DNA from: Cervus elaphus
Taxonomy: Eukaryota > Chordata > Mammalia > Artiodactyla > Cervidae
Direction: 5' to 3'
Length of the DNA stretch: 64,000 nt
Assembly (NCBI RefSeq): GCF_910594005.1
Contig: NC_057835.1
Span: forward strand, 47,268,001 to 47,332,000
The notes under the pieces were generated by a model, which worked only from the letters and a program-made list of their open reading frames with translations, was not told where the DNA came from and ran no database searches. Position 1 is the first letter of the stretch, and each line of letters opens with the position of its first letter. Below are positions 1 through 10,610 of the stretch, piece by piece. Position numbers and translations under genes: made by a program.

Positions 1-784
1 ATGCCTTTTTTTCCCTTAAAAAACAAACAAACAAAAAACCTTTCAAAGTATCTAACCTACTCTAAAAGAATATGACTTGCAAAAAATAAAAAATAAAAGA
101 ATATGACTTATAAAGTTCAGGCTTTTCTTATTTGCAGGTACAATTCAGATCTGGCTGAATAAAGAGGAGGTAGGCAAATTAGACAATTTGGCTGAGAGCC
201 TGCACTGCTATTCACATTGGGAATTGTCCGTTGTTAAACTTGCCTCCTGCAATAGTTGAGCAGAAAGGCCGACTCCCATCTCTTAATATTGATATAGAAA
301 TTGATTTCACATTCATATTATGGGCAGATGGGAAGCCTCTGACTACATAAAAGCAGAAAAACTTTATATATAGTTTTTTTATTAAAAGGGAGGTTTCTCT
401 TATATGTTTAAAATTGCTTAATTAAATGTTAAAAAATTACTGTTCTAGCATTAGTAAAGAATAGTTATTATTAGTTATCTGAGCTATTGTAAATGATAGT
501 AACTTCAACTTGAATAAGAGCTGAAGTATGCAGAACTTACAATTCTGAGAGATGTCCAATGGTGGGAAATTCCATGAGTAAAAATATTCTATTTCTATGT
601 GTTCTATTTCAATAAAACATTTGAAACTCTTCAAAATAATGTTTCAAAAATCTCCCACATGTATCAGAACTCTAAAAATTGACCTACTAGAAATTTTGCT
701 TGTTGCTATTGCTCTTTTGAAGTTATAACTTAAAATAAACCTTGAAATGAATTTAGTTAATAAATTTAATTATAGATAGGTGTA

Positions 785-816
<32 letters not shown>

Positions 817-1150
817 ATGTGGAGCTGGGAAAAGCTGTTTAATGAAATTACCAAGATAAAAAGAAACTCTATCATGAGGGTAGGATGAAGTATTTTCAAA
901 AAGAATATATGGTCTAAATATATAGATAATAATTATAAGGAAGTATCTGTGAGCCTAGTATTGCAAAAAGAGATAATTATTACTAGTAATAAAGAGTAAA
1001 TGTAGATACATAAACCTTGTTAACCCCATGAATATACCCTAGGATCCCAAATGAACAAGAGAATTGTAGGAAAATTCATTGTAAAGTGCAAACCCAACCA
1101 CATCACAAAAAGAATTGCCAGTTTCCAAGTCTTGTAAAGCTATTTCTCAC
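1..1150 (-). other. FABP9: FABP9 intron 1 (partial)
   Basis: AT-rich sequence downstream (on the minus strand) of the FABP9 exon 1 donor. I looked for the 173-bp exon 2 and did not see it. It contains the TA microsatellite at 781-816 and nothing else I can name. Confidence 0.7.
781..816. repeat. (TA)n microsatellite
   Basis: TG/TA dinucleotide run inside FABP9 intron 1. Confidence 0.9.
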
Positions 1151-1223
1151 CCAGCTCTTTCATATATTCATCAAAGTTTTCAATGGAGACCAGTTTCCAG
1201 GTTCCCAAGAAGGGCTCAATCAT
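1151..1223 (-). CDS. FABP9: FABP9 (testis FABP) coding exon 1, partial gene
   Basis: 73 bp with ATG at 1223-1221 and the donor GTGAG beginning at 1150, ending on the first base of codon 25 exactly as in FABP4 exon 1. The peptide is MIEPFLGTWKLVSIENFDEYMKELG. The (M/V)(I/V)EPFLGTWKLVS start and MKELG end fit FABP9 (testis lipid-binding protein/PERF15, a cytosolic and perforatorial protein of male germ cells) better than PMP2, FABP4 or FABP12. Gene order also fits, since FABP9 lies just downstream of FABP4 on the same strand in mammals. Exons 2-4 are not in bases 1-1150. The serine usually found in LVSSEN reads isoleucine here. Confidence is lower than for FABP4 because only one exon is visible. 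Confidence 0.85.
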
Positions 1224-1320
1224 GATGGAAGGCTTGCAGAGAAGAGGTACTCACAACCAAAAGCCAAAGAAACTTAAGCAACACACTGCTACCAGAATCT
1301 TAATTTAAAAGACATCTTCA
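1224..1320 (-). promoter_or_regulatory. FABP9: Putative FABP9 5' UTR/core promoter
   Basis: A TTTAAA box (1304-1309) lies about 80 bp upstream of the FABP9 ATG, much as in FABP4 where the equivalent box is about 90 bp upstream. It is the only core-promoter-like motif seen. The transcription start is inferred. Confidence 0.3.
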
Positions 1321-2950
1321 TCATGTGACTCTTCTGAAATGGCCAATGGGGAGCAGCAAGACTAAAGATTCTAGGCACCAGTGTTGACTCATTTTATTTA
1401 CTTTCAAATAAAGACACAGAAAATTAACATGTTAAGTTGAATTTAAGTCAATGATTATAGCTTCCAATAAACAGATTGGTAACCTCAGAGTCACCTGATA
1501 AATATTGTGGAATGGAGACAGTTTTCAATAGGGATCAGCATTTTGAACTATGAATGCCGAGTCAACTCTGAAGGAATAACCCAACAAATGTCTAATGAAC
1601 ACCTGACTGAGATATTTTCCTACCTGATACAGGGACATCCTTGTTTTCTCTACCTCAGCTGCTTTTTATTTGGACAAGTCACAGTGACAGAGTACTCTCT
1701 TAATTATAAGAATATGCGTCCCTCCCTTCCTTGCAGGGCTGATGAATTGATGCTACTTAATGTAACTGAAATGTCTACAGTTGATTGGAGTGAGGCGTAA
1801 GGTATCATTGCTGTTAATTAAGAGTAATTGCAGAGTGGGAAGAAAACTAGCAATTATCATTGATGGTGTTTTATAATTTAAGCTCTAAAAATGAGGGGAA
1901 GCTAATGCTAAAATTCATCTTTTAGGATAACAAAGAAATCTTGATATTAAAAAAAGTAATTAAAATATTAATCTGATAATAAATATCAAAATATCTTGAT
2001 GTGAAAATAAGATTAATTAAAATTTTAATCTTGATAATTAATATCAAGAAATATTGATATTGAAGTTGTGAACAGAAGTTTTAGATAGAAATATGGTATT
2101 TTGATATCTTCATTCTAAAAGAAAGACGAAGGCAGGAAGTAATTTAAATATCTGGGCCATTACTTCTAAAATTCTCTTCTGTAACCCAAGTAATGGAAGT
2201 GAATTTTGCAGGTAAGGCCTTTACTGGGAAGGATTGGATTCTGAGGTTGTAGATTTACATGACAGCTTTAAACTCCAGTTGTTTTAAAGAAGGCTGGAAA
2301 ATTAAAGTGAAGAACAATATTTATACTATCATCTGCCTGGGTCAAAATATTCCTTCAAGTCAAAGAAATCTGCATTCAAACCACCTATTTGTGGGGAAAT
2401 TAAAAAAAAAAAAGCAGATGTTTTGGCACCACAAATTTAAATCTCAAGTGGTATAAAGAATTAATTTTGACGGAAACTTATAAAAAAGTTATTTATAATA
2501 CAATATAGGGGAAATAGTTAAAATATCTGGGAGGCAAAACAAGGAAAGAAAAAACCTTAGAGTCAGTTTTAGGGAACTGAGACCTGGACTGAGTATAAGG
2601 GCCTTAGCAGTTGAAAGCACACTCAGAGGTGATGCTCAAGTAAAGAGCAAGTGACTTGATCTTGCTTTACTGGTTCTGGATTTGTATGTACTCAGCCTAA
2701 AACATGGCAGGCATACAAGTCTGCGCATGTTTGCTGGTAGGGTAGCATAATCGAGGTCTCCCCTTAGTCTAACCAGTTTTATTCCAAGTATTCTGCCGTT
2801 GATTGATTCAGAAATCAATCCTGTGGCCCATGAGGCAAAAGAGAAAGCCAAACTTCTGCCTTTTATAAAATTCCCTCACCCTTAAGAGAGAACCAGAGGG
2901 ACTGTCCCCTCCTTGGCAACTTTTGCTCTCTTGTATGATATTTACGGGCT
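1320..2950. other. FABP9-FABP4 spacer without recognised gene
   Basis: AT-rich unique-looking sequence. The only structure noted is a diverged tandem duplication with a period of about 57 bp at 1939-2055. Open frames of 60-97 codons here show no domain or family resemblance. Confidence 0.6.
1939..2055. repeat. Diverged tandem duplication, period about 57 bp
   Basis: The unit beginning TTGAT at 1941 recurs at 1997 and partly again near 2055. Each copy contains TTAATC(T)TGATAAT..AATATCAA and is AT-rich with short internal palindromes. Confidence 0.5.
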
Positions 2951-2954
2951 TTAC

Positions 2955-3162
2955 AGGTGATGTTAGTGGTAAAGAACTTGCCTGCCAATTCAGGAGATGC
3001 AAGAGACACAGCTTTGATCCCTGGGTCAGGAAGATACCCTGAAGAAAGGCATGGCAACCCACTCCAGTAATCTGGCCTGGAGAATCCCATGAACAGAGGA
3101 GCCTGGCAGGCTGCAGTCTATAGGGTCGCAAAGAGCTGGACATAACTCATGCGACTTACCAC
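2955..3162 (+). mobile_element. BovA/Bov-tA SINE
   Basis: tRNA-derived ruminant SINE, recognised by GGTAAAGAA..TGCC, CCCACTCCAGTA and GGCCTGGAGAATCCCATG blocks and the end GGGTCGCAAAGAG. It ends directly in a CA repeat. Open frames crossing it on both strands are artefacts. Confidence 0.92.
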
Positions 3163-3204
3163 AACACACACACACACACACATACACACACATACACACA
3201 CACG
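3163..3204. repeat. (CA)n microsatellite at a SINE 3' end
   Basis: CA run with CATA interruptions directly after the BovA element, a common origin for ruminant microsatellites. Confidence 0.9.
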
Positions 3205-3456
3205 ATATTTAGAACTGTTGTATCCATTGTGTTACCAAACTCAAAAATGAGGCCAAAACTGAGAATGGGAGAGAGGAAAAAGAGGAAGAACTCAAGACCA
3301 CTTTGTTTCTGGAATCTTTATAAGGAGAATTGATGAATTCCATTATTATTTAAAAAACATTGTGTCCTAGTTTTTGTTCCTTGCAGTTTAAACCTTCATA
3401 ACTGATATGCCTTTGTAAATAGCTCTACCTAAATTTGGACTTTGAAAACCAGTTCC

Positions 3457-3585
3457 AGGACTTCCCTGGTGGTCCAGAGGTTAAGGTTCTGTGTTTCCAA
3501 TGCGGGGGGTGCAGGTTTGATTCCTGAACAGGGAATTAGATCCCATATGACATTTGGTGTGGAAAAAAAAATTATTAAAAGAAAA
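3457..3585 (+). mobile_element. CHR-2-type SINE (tRNA-Glu derived)
   Basis: Starts GGACTTCCCTGGTGGTCCAG, continues GGTTAAGGTTCTG and a B-box-like GGTTTGATTCCTGA, and ends in an A-rich tail. It is a cetartiodactyl CHR family member. Confidence 0.85.
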
Positions 3586-3984
3586 TCCTATGTATCATGT
3601 GATATTGGCCTCATGCACAGCATCTCCCAGGTCTATAGATCCAACAAAATCACGTCCTATGTGAAACTGGTTCCAAGCTGGCTGATACGATTATACCTTA
3701 ATAGAAGTATATTCTGGAACTTTTCTCACAGTATTGCATCGAGTCCTCCTCCAGCTGTCCCCTGAGCTCTTTCATGAGTACATCAAGTAAAGAAAATATT
3801 TATGATTCACTTCTGAATCCTTGAGAAACAGTGCCCAGTATATTGTAGTGCCTGGTATATTGTAGGTGCTCAATAAATGTTTTATGGATGAATGACAAGA
3901 GGAATAAAATGTTTATTTTGTTTTAACTGACAGTTTCCCTCATCACTGATACTAATCTCTCTAACAAGTAAAGACAAAGATTTT

Positions 3985-4290
3985 TTAAATTAAAAAAAAT
4001 TTATTGTGGTGAAAGTCACATAAGACATACTATTTTAATCATATTTAACTGTACAGTTCAGCGGCATTAGGTACATTCACATTGCTGTGCAGTTCTCACC
4101 ATTATCCATCTTCTGAAATTTTCCTCACTTTCCTAACATGAAACTCTGTCCTCATTAAACAATAACTCCACACCTCCCCCACCCGCTGGGTCCCTGGCAT
4201 CTACCAATTAATCTCCAGCTCTATCAATTTGACTATTCTAGGTACCCCATATTAGTGGAATCAAACTGTATTTAAGACAGAGTTTTAACA
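3985..4290 (-). mobile_element. L1M 3'-end fragment (antisense)
   Basis: Starts TTTATTGTGGTGAAAGTCACATAAG-like and continues with the conserved old-L1 3' UTR block (TGTACAGTTCAGCGGCATTA, ACATTGCTGTGCA). It covers the same L1 region as 5615-5900, so it is a separate copy. Confidence 0.75.
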
Positions 4291-4485
4291 CATTGCCCTG
4301 TCCTGACCTGCTCATATAACAGGCCTTTCACTGTGGTCATCAGACAGCACAGGGATTCTCAGACTTCTTTCATCTTTGCTCAGTGTTTCATTTACCTTCT
4401 CAACCAAGAAAGTTCTCTTCTAGCCCTGCCACTATCACTACTGGCTTTGGCATCTTTGTTTGATTATTTTTTTTTTTAAAAAAAC

Positions 4486-4768
4486 ACCATGGTGGTACAG
4501 TGGATAAGAATTTTGCCTGCCAATGCAGGGGACATAGGTTTGATCCTTGGTCCAGGAAAACGCCACATGCCAAGAAGCAACTGAGCCTGTTTGCTGAACT
4601 GCTGAAGCCTGTGGTCTAGAGCCCATGCTCCACAGGAAAACCCACTGTGATGAGAAGCCCACACAGCAAAACAAAGAGGAGACTCCACGAGCTGCAACTA
4701 CAGAAAGATGGAGCACAGCGACAAAGACCCAGTGCAGCCAGAAACAAACAAATGTTTTTTAAAAATTA
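4486..4768 (+). mobile_element. CHR-1 SINE
   Basis: A degraded tRNA-like head (GTGGATAAGAATTTTGCCTG) is followed by the CHR-1 body (AAGAAGCAACTGAGCCTG, GAGAAGCCCACACAGCAA) and an A-rich tail. Confidence 0.85.
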
Positions 4769-5072
4769 TCATTCCCTCCAGTAAAAAAAAAATTTTAATT
4801 AAAATGTTCTTAATTGTTAATCCCAACAAAGGAACTAGAATACAGTATTCTGTTATAGAAGAGCTACATATTTTATTTCATGACAGTTTAAATACTTATT
4901 TCTCCATGATCTCATTTTTCCATGCTTTTCCAGTATCTCATTTTCTACATTAACTTTCTTTCTTGAGACTGTTTAGATATTAAACACTTTTAAAATAGAT
5001 TTTAATTTTGAGATGTTACATTCTCCATTGGTGAAGGATACTGATACATTTAAATATGTACTAAAAGCTACA

Positions 5073-5543
5073 GAGGTCCGTCTAGTCCAGGCTATGGTTT
5101 TTCCAGTAGTCATGTATGGATGTGAGAGTTGGACTGTGAAGAAAGCTGAGTGCTGAAGAATTGATGCTTTTGAACTGTGGCTTTGGAGAAGACTCTTGAG
5201 AGTCCCTTTGACTGCAAGGAGATCCAATCAGTCCATCCTAAAGGAGATAAGTCCTGGGTGTTCATTGGAAGAACTGATGTTGAAGCTGAAACTCCAATAC
5301 TTTGGCCACCTGATGTTCCAATGAGTTGACTCATTGGAAAAGACCCTGATGCTGGAAGGGATTGGGGGCAGGAGGAGAAGGGGACTACAGAGAATGAGGT
5401 GGCTGGATGGCATCACCAACTTGATGGAGATGAGTTTGGGTAAACTCCAGGAGTTGGTGATGGACAGGGAGGCCTGGCGTGCCTGGCGTTCATGGGGTCG
5501 CAAAGAGTCGGACACGACTGAGTGACTGAACTGAACTGAACTG
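5073..5543 (+). mobile_element. BovB (RTE) 3' end
   Basis: Carries the C-terminal RT reading (TTTTCCAGTAGTCATGTATG, GAAAAGACCCTGATGCTGG) and the ACTGAACTGAACTGAA tail. It is flanked by the perfect 10-bp duplication AAAAGCTACA (5063-5072 and 5544-5553), which fixes the ends. Confidence 0.95.
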
Positions 5544-6124
5544 AAAAGCTACAAAATGATTCAGCAATACATCTGCTATTTTATTGCTGTACATAAAATA
5601 GCTGGAGCTACACTAGATTTTTTTTTCTAATTTTTTTATTGTCGTAAAATAGACATAACACAGAATTAACTATCTTTAATTATTTCTAAGTGCATGCTTC
5701 AGTGGCATTCACATTGTTGTGCAACCATCACCACCATCCATCTCTAGAAATGTTATCTTACAAAGCTGAAACTCTACCCATTAAATAGTAGTTCTCCATT
5801 CTCCACTCCCCTGCCTCCTGGTAACCACCATTCTACTTTCTGCCTCCATAACTTTTACTACTGTAAGTACCTTGTTTAAGTAAAATCATGCAGTGTTTGT
5901 TTTTGTGCGTATGTGACCAGCTTAGTTCACTTAGCCCAATGTCCTCAAGGTTTACCCATGTTGTAGGAAATCTCAGAATTTTCTTCCTTTCTAACACAAT
6001 GGTATTCTGTTGGATAAAGCAAAATGTGTTATTTATATTTTGCTTATACATTCGTCCTTTGATGGACATTTGGATTGCCTCTACATTTTAGCAATAGATG
6101 AAAAATGTTGCTATGAACATTTAT

Positions 6125-6398
6125 TGTTGTTTAGCTGTTACGTCATGTCCAACACTTTGTGATCCCAAGAACTGTATCTCGCCAGGTTTCTCTGTCCTTC
6201 ACTATCTCACGGACTTTGCTCAAATTCATGTCCATTGAATTGGTGATGCTATCTAACCATCTTATCATTTGCCACCATCTTCTCCCTTTGCCTTTGATCT
6301 TTGCTGGCATCAGGGTCTTTTCCAATAAGTTGTCTCTTTGTATCAGGTGGCCAAAGGATTGGAGCTTCAGCTTCAGCATCAGTCCTTTCAATATGGGT
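6125..6398 (-). mobile_element. BovB 3' fragment (antisense) inside L1
   Basis: Reverse complement of the BovB 3' end, including CATCAGGGTCTTTTCC and TCAGGTGGCCAAAG. It is inserted in the L1 at 5615-9795. Confidence 0.88.
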
Positions 6399-6465
6399 AT
6401 ACATGTATCTCTTTGAGACCCTGCTGTCAATTGGTTTGGGTGTATAACCAGAAGTAGAATTGCTG

Positions 6466-6684
6466 GTGTGTGCATGGTCAGTCGCTTCAGATGTGTCCGA
6501 CTCTTTGCAACTCTAGGGACTACATCCCAACAGACTTCTCTGTCCGTGGGATTCTCCAGCAAGAATACTGGAGTGGGTTGCCACTTCCTACTCCAGGGGA
6601 TCTTCCCGAACTAGGGATTGAATCCACATCTCTTGAGTTTCCTGCATTGGGAGGTGGGTTCTTTACCACTGATGCCACCTGGTT
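6466..6684 (-). mobile_element. BovA SINE inside L1
   Basis: Antisense copy from GTCAGTCGCTTCAG to CTTTACCACTGATGCCACCTGG. It interrupts the L1 text AGAATTGCTGG/TTAATTCTATT. Confidence 0.9.
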
Positions 6685-7082
6685 AATTCTATTTTTAATT
6701 TTTTGGGGAATTGTTCTGCTATTTTCCACAGCAATTGTACTGCTTTACCTTCCCACCAACATTGTACAAGGTTTCCAATTTTTCCACATCCTCACTAACA
6801 AGTTATTTTTTTGTAGCCTCCATCTTAATGTATGTGAGATGCATCCCATTATGATCTTGATTTGCATTATCACTAATAATTAGCAACACTGAACATCCTT
6901 TGATGTGTTTATTGACCATTTATGTATCTTCTTTGATACAAGACATTTGCCCATTTTTGAATCAAATAGTTTTTTTGTTATTGTTTTTAGGAGCTCTCTA
7001 TATATTCTGGTATTAGTTCCTTATCAGAAATATTACTTGCAAATATTTTCTCCCATTCTGTGGGTCACTTCTTAAATTTTTA

Positions 7083-7385
7083 TGTATGTATGTATGTATT
7101 TTTGGCTGTGTTGGGTCGTTGTTGCTGGATGTGGGCTTTCTCTGGTGATGAGCAGGGGCAACTCTTTGTTGCAGTGCTCAGGCTTCTCATTGCTGTGGCT
7201 TTTCTTGTTGCAGAGCACAGGCTCTAGGCGGTGGGCTTCAATAACTGCAGCACTGGGGATCAGTACTATGGCCCACAGGATTAGTTGCTCTGTGGCATGT
7301 AGAATCTTCCTGAGCCGGGGATCCAACCCATGTTCCCTGCATTGGCAGGGGGATTCTTAACCACTCTACCACCAGGGAAGTCCCG
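7083..7385 (-). mobile_element. CHR-1 SINE inside L1 (antisense)
   Basis: Runs from TTTTTGGCTGTGTTGGGTCG to the tRNA-like end CTCTACCACCAGGGAAGTCCC. It is near full length and relatively well preserved. Confidence 0.88.
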
Positions 7386-7643
7386 TGAGCCACTTTTTTA
7401 CTCTGTTGATAATGTCTTCTAGTGCACAGGATTTTTTTATTTTCCTGGAATCAAATTTGTCTATTTTCCCTTTTGTTACCTGTGCCTTTGATATTATATT
7501 CAAGATATCACTGCCAAGTCCAACATTGTGAAGTTTTTCTAAAAGTTTCAAGTTTTAGGTCTTACATTTGAGTTAAGTTTTGCATGTGGTGTTAAAAAAA
7601 GACATCAGTTTCACTCTTTTGCATGTGGATATCAGGTTTTCCA

Positions 7644-7864
7644 GGGCTTCCCCAGTGGCTCAGAAGTAAAGAATCCACCTGTGATGCAGAAGATGCAGGA
7701 GATCCAGGTTCAGTCTCAGGTCAGGGAAGATCCTCTGGAGGAGAGCCCAGCAACCCACTCCAGGATTCTTGTCTGGAGAATCCCATGGACAGAGGAGCCT
7801 GGCAGGTTACCAACCATAGGGTCACAAAGAGTTGGACATGACTGAAGTGACTGAGCATGCATGC
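7644..7864 (+). mobile_element. Bov-tA SINE inside L1 with target duplication
   Basis: Full-length copy from GGCTTCCCCAGTGGCTCAG to GACTGAAGTGACTGAGCATG. It is flanked by ATCAGGTTTTCCA (7631-7643) and ATCCGGTTTTCCA (7865-7877), a 13-bp duplication with one mismatch. Confidence 0.95.
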
Positions 7865-8367
7865 ATCCGGTTTTCCAAGCACCATTTGTTGAGAAGATTG
7901 TATTTTATCCACTGAATGGTCTTGGCAATATGCAAGAGTTCATTTAGGAGCTCTCTATTCTATTCCATTAGCCCATATGTCAATCTTTAGGCCAGTATCA
8001 CACTGCTTTGATTATAGTAGCTTTGTAATAAAATTTGAAATCAGGAAGTATCAATTCCCCAACTTTGTTCTTCATTTTTAGGATTTTTTTTTTTTTGGCT
8101 TTTCAGATTCCTTGATATTAGAATGGGCTTTTCTATTTCTGCAAGAAACATCATCGGACTTTTGACAGTGATTCCATTAAATTGGTAGATCACTTCAAAT
8201 GGTACAGTATTGACAACTTCCAATCTATGACTATGGGATGTCTTTCCATTTATTTACGTCTTTTATAGTTATCATAGTACAAAACTCCCACTTCCTTGGT
8301 TAATTCTTAAGTATTTTGTTCTTCTTGGAGCTATTGAAATGGAATTGTTTTCTGCCGGGAGCCGGCA

Positions 8368-8630
8368 CACGAGATCCCACCCATGACAAGGTCATGAGGG
8401 AGAAAACCTGACAGGCAAGGCGGATCAGGTTTTCAGGGGTTTCGAAAAGGCCAGCTCACGAGATCCCACCCATGACAAGGTCATGAGGAGAAAACCTGAC
8501 AGGCAAGGCGGATCAGGTTTTCAGGGGTTTCGAAAAGGCCAGCTCACGAGATCCCACCCATGACAAGGTCATGAGGAGAAAACCTGACAGGCAAGGCGGA
8601 TCAGGTTTTTAGGGATTCCGAAAAGCTGCT
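8368..8630 (+). repeat. Three hairpin-bearing 88/89-bp tandem repeats in LTR U3
   Basis: CACGAGATCCCACC begins copies at 8368, 8457 and 8545. Each copy contains two inverted repeats: CATGAC-AAG-GTCATG, and AAAACCTGA...TCAGGTTTT with a 13-nt loop; the last copy is slightly diverged in the TCAGGTTTT region. Repeated blocks in U3 usually serve as enhancers. That role is inferred. Confidence 0.95.
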
Positions 8631-9539
8631 CCTGGCACTCACCTTAAAGATGATATCTGTCTTTCTGATGCTTGCTTCAATAGACTACTCCTTAATTTCT
8701 GTGACACAGGCAGAAGGCCTTCCCCGATCTCTTTCCAAATAAGAATCAATTTAGAACTTTAATCAACAAGTTTCCCGGGTGGTGGTATTTTATGAGATTA
8801 TCCAGGGTGAAAGGAGTGTTTTAATTTAAACTCTTTTGCTGGTATTTTAGTTTGTTTGGCAAATGCGTTTATGCCCTTGGTACTAATATGCATGACTGCT
8901 CATAATACCCTAATCACAAAACAGCATAAAGAACCTGATCATATAAAGGCCCTAATAGACATAGAGCCTTTTTGAGGGGTGAAGGAATCCTATTAGAAAA
9001 CATGAGAAAAGTTATTCTAAAGGTGGTTATTGGGTTGATGTTTGCTTGCTGTGTTTTGCTTACTGTGTTTTTACTCTCAATGTGCTAAGGTTGTGTTATG
9101 GAAACCATTGTTAATATAGTTAAAGATCTAGAAAAATAAGAGCTTAGCCCTAGTGTGGTAACAATGAGATGGTTGTAAATTGTGAGCCAGGAGTGCTAGG
9201 CAGAAGCTGCCTCACTGAAGCCGCAGAGTCTGTATGGGGTGAAACTCTTAGATAAACGCAACTGACAACTTCTGCAGAAGGATTAAGTTTTGTGTTAACA
9301 AGTTTATACTTCTACTCTGTACTGTTGCCCTATGAGACTGCTACCTTGCAGTTAAGATCACCATAGAAACAGAAAATAGGTTTACATTCACCTGACTTGC
9401 ATAAAATATTAACAGGCCCCAAGGCCAGAAGATAATGTACAAGACCCTCATAAACAAAGAAGTATGCAGAAAACACCCTGTTTTCATGAAGAACAAGCTG
9501 ATGTAATGTTAAACTATCTTCCCCTTAGAGATGTACTAA

Positions 9540-9571
9540 CTTAGGGTATAAAAGCTATGGTAAAAAATAAA
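9540..9571 (+). promoter_or_regulatory. LTR TATA box and poly(A) signal
   Basis: TATAAAA at 9547-9553 and AATAAA at 9566-9571 within the solo LTR. A TC-rich segment at 9620-9690 follows, as expected for U5. Confidence 0.7.
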
Positions 9572-9795
9572 GCATTGCCAGACTCTGCCAGACTCTGCTG
9601 CACCCCCGTCTGGTCACTGTCTTCTCTCTCTCTCCCTCGCAGACTTGGCCCTATCAAGGCTGGTCTCACGTGTCTTCTCTCTCGCTGACGCCGTTCATCC
9701 TGAGGGTACCCCCGGATCCTGCCGAGGCTGGACCCCGGAAGTTTTCTTAATTTACTTTTAGAATTGTTCATTGTTAATGTTATAGAAATGTAACT

Positions 9796-10396
9796 GATTT
9801 TTGACTAGTGAATCCAACTTCAGGTCTTTCTCAGGGACAGTTTCTGTTGGTTTAACTTTTTCTTTGAATGGGCCAAGCTCTCCTATTTCTTTCTGTGTAC
9901 TGTAACTTTACTGTTGAAAACAAAATTTGAATTTAATAATGTGCTAACTCTGGAAATGAGATTCTCCTCCTTCTCTAAGGTTTCCTGTTTTTCGTTTTTG
10001 TTTTCTGATTGCTGTAGTCTGACTCTGTGCCAAGAACCAGCCTAAGGAATAAACTTAAGGTCTTCTCATGTCCTTTCTGACCCTGTGTCTTTTCCTTGAA
10101 ATGCACAGTGACTTTCTAATATCCTCGGTATATGAAATTGCTTTTGAATGTCCTTGTCTTTAATTATGGCTACTCAAAGCGGAAATAGTAAGAACTGAAG
10201 GGAAGGAAAGGGTGCTGGCCCTTTAAATTTCCTGACAATCATTTGAGGAGGCGGAGGAGGGTGGTGTTTGCAACAATGGGAGGAAATGCAACAAAAGTGG
10301 CCACCACCTCTTTCTTTGTCTGCACTTCAGTGATCAGAAGCAGCAATCAGTGATTAGAACACATATTCCAGGTATTTGGAGGAAAGGGTCTTCATT
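9796..10396. other. Spacer with probable unclassified old repeat
   Basis: Sequence around 9820-10140 reads like a decayed mammalian interspersed repeat that I cannot name with certainty. No gene is seen. Confidence 0.4.
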
Positions 10397-10610
10397 GGGC
10401 TTCCTGGGTGGCTTAGTGGTAAAGAATCTACCTGCAAAGCAGGAGCTGCAGGAGAGGGGGTTTTGATCCCTGAGTTGGAAAGACCCCCTGGAGTAGGAAA
10501 TGGCAACCAGCTCCAGTATTCTTGCCTGGAGAATCCCATGAACAGAGGAGCCTGATGGGCTACAGTACATAGGGTCTCAAAGAGTCAGACATGACTGAGC
10601 AACTAACACT
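10397..10610 (+). mobile_element. Bov-tA SINE
   Basis: Complete from GGGCTTCCTGGGTGGCTTAG to GACTGAGCAACTAACACT. Confidence 0.93.

Larger units (their letters stand above)
8353..9740 (+). mobile_element. Solo LTR of a class II-type endogenous retrovirus
   Basis: A 1388-bp unit starts TGCCGGG and ends CCCGGAA (imperfect inverted termini). It is bounded by a perfect 6-bp duplication GTTTTC at 8347-8352 and 9741-9746. It has a TATA box (TATAAAA, 9547-9553) and AATAAA (9566-9571), so transcription would run on the + strand. The AATAAA lies very close after the TATA box. No gag, pol or env sequence is present and the single flanking duplication shows it is a solo LTR left by recombination. The 6-bp duplication fits class II (beta-like) retroviruses; the family name is not assigned. 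A 28-codon hydrophobic open frame lies in U3 at 9002-9088. Confidence 0.88.
5615..9795 (-). mobile_element. Old L1, antisense, split by five later insertions
   Basis: L1 3' UTR and ORF2 sequence reads continuously on the minus strand if five inserts are removed: BovB 6125-6398, BovA 6466-6684, CHR-1 7083-7385, Bov-tA 7644-7864 and the solo LTR 8353-9740. At each insert the flanking L1 text joins, for example TGCTATGAACAT/GGGTATACATGTATCTC across the BovB and GTTTTC/TTAATTTAC across the LTR. It is heavily decayed with no coding potential. The 5' boundary near 9795 is uncertain. Confidence 0.85.

Noticed and set aside
2808..3143. 111-codon minus frame
   Set aside because: Read through the Bov-tA SINE at 2955-3162; similar SINE-derived frames recur at many places, for example 12865, 24814, 35888, 49420 and 58606.
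6143..6883. Frames of 137-139 codons on both strands
   Set aside because: They run through BovB, BovA and L1 sequence; no host protein.
8368..8630. CRISPR-like regular repeats
   Set aside because: They are contiguous 88/89-bp tandem copies without spacers inside an LTR of a mammalian genome.
8353..9740. A complete endogenous provirus
   Set aside because: Only one LTR, directly bounded by a single pair of 6-bp duplications; no gag, pol or env.
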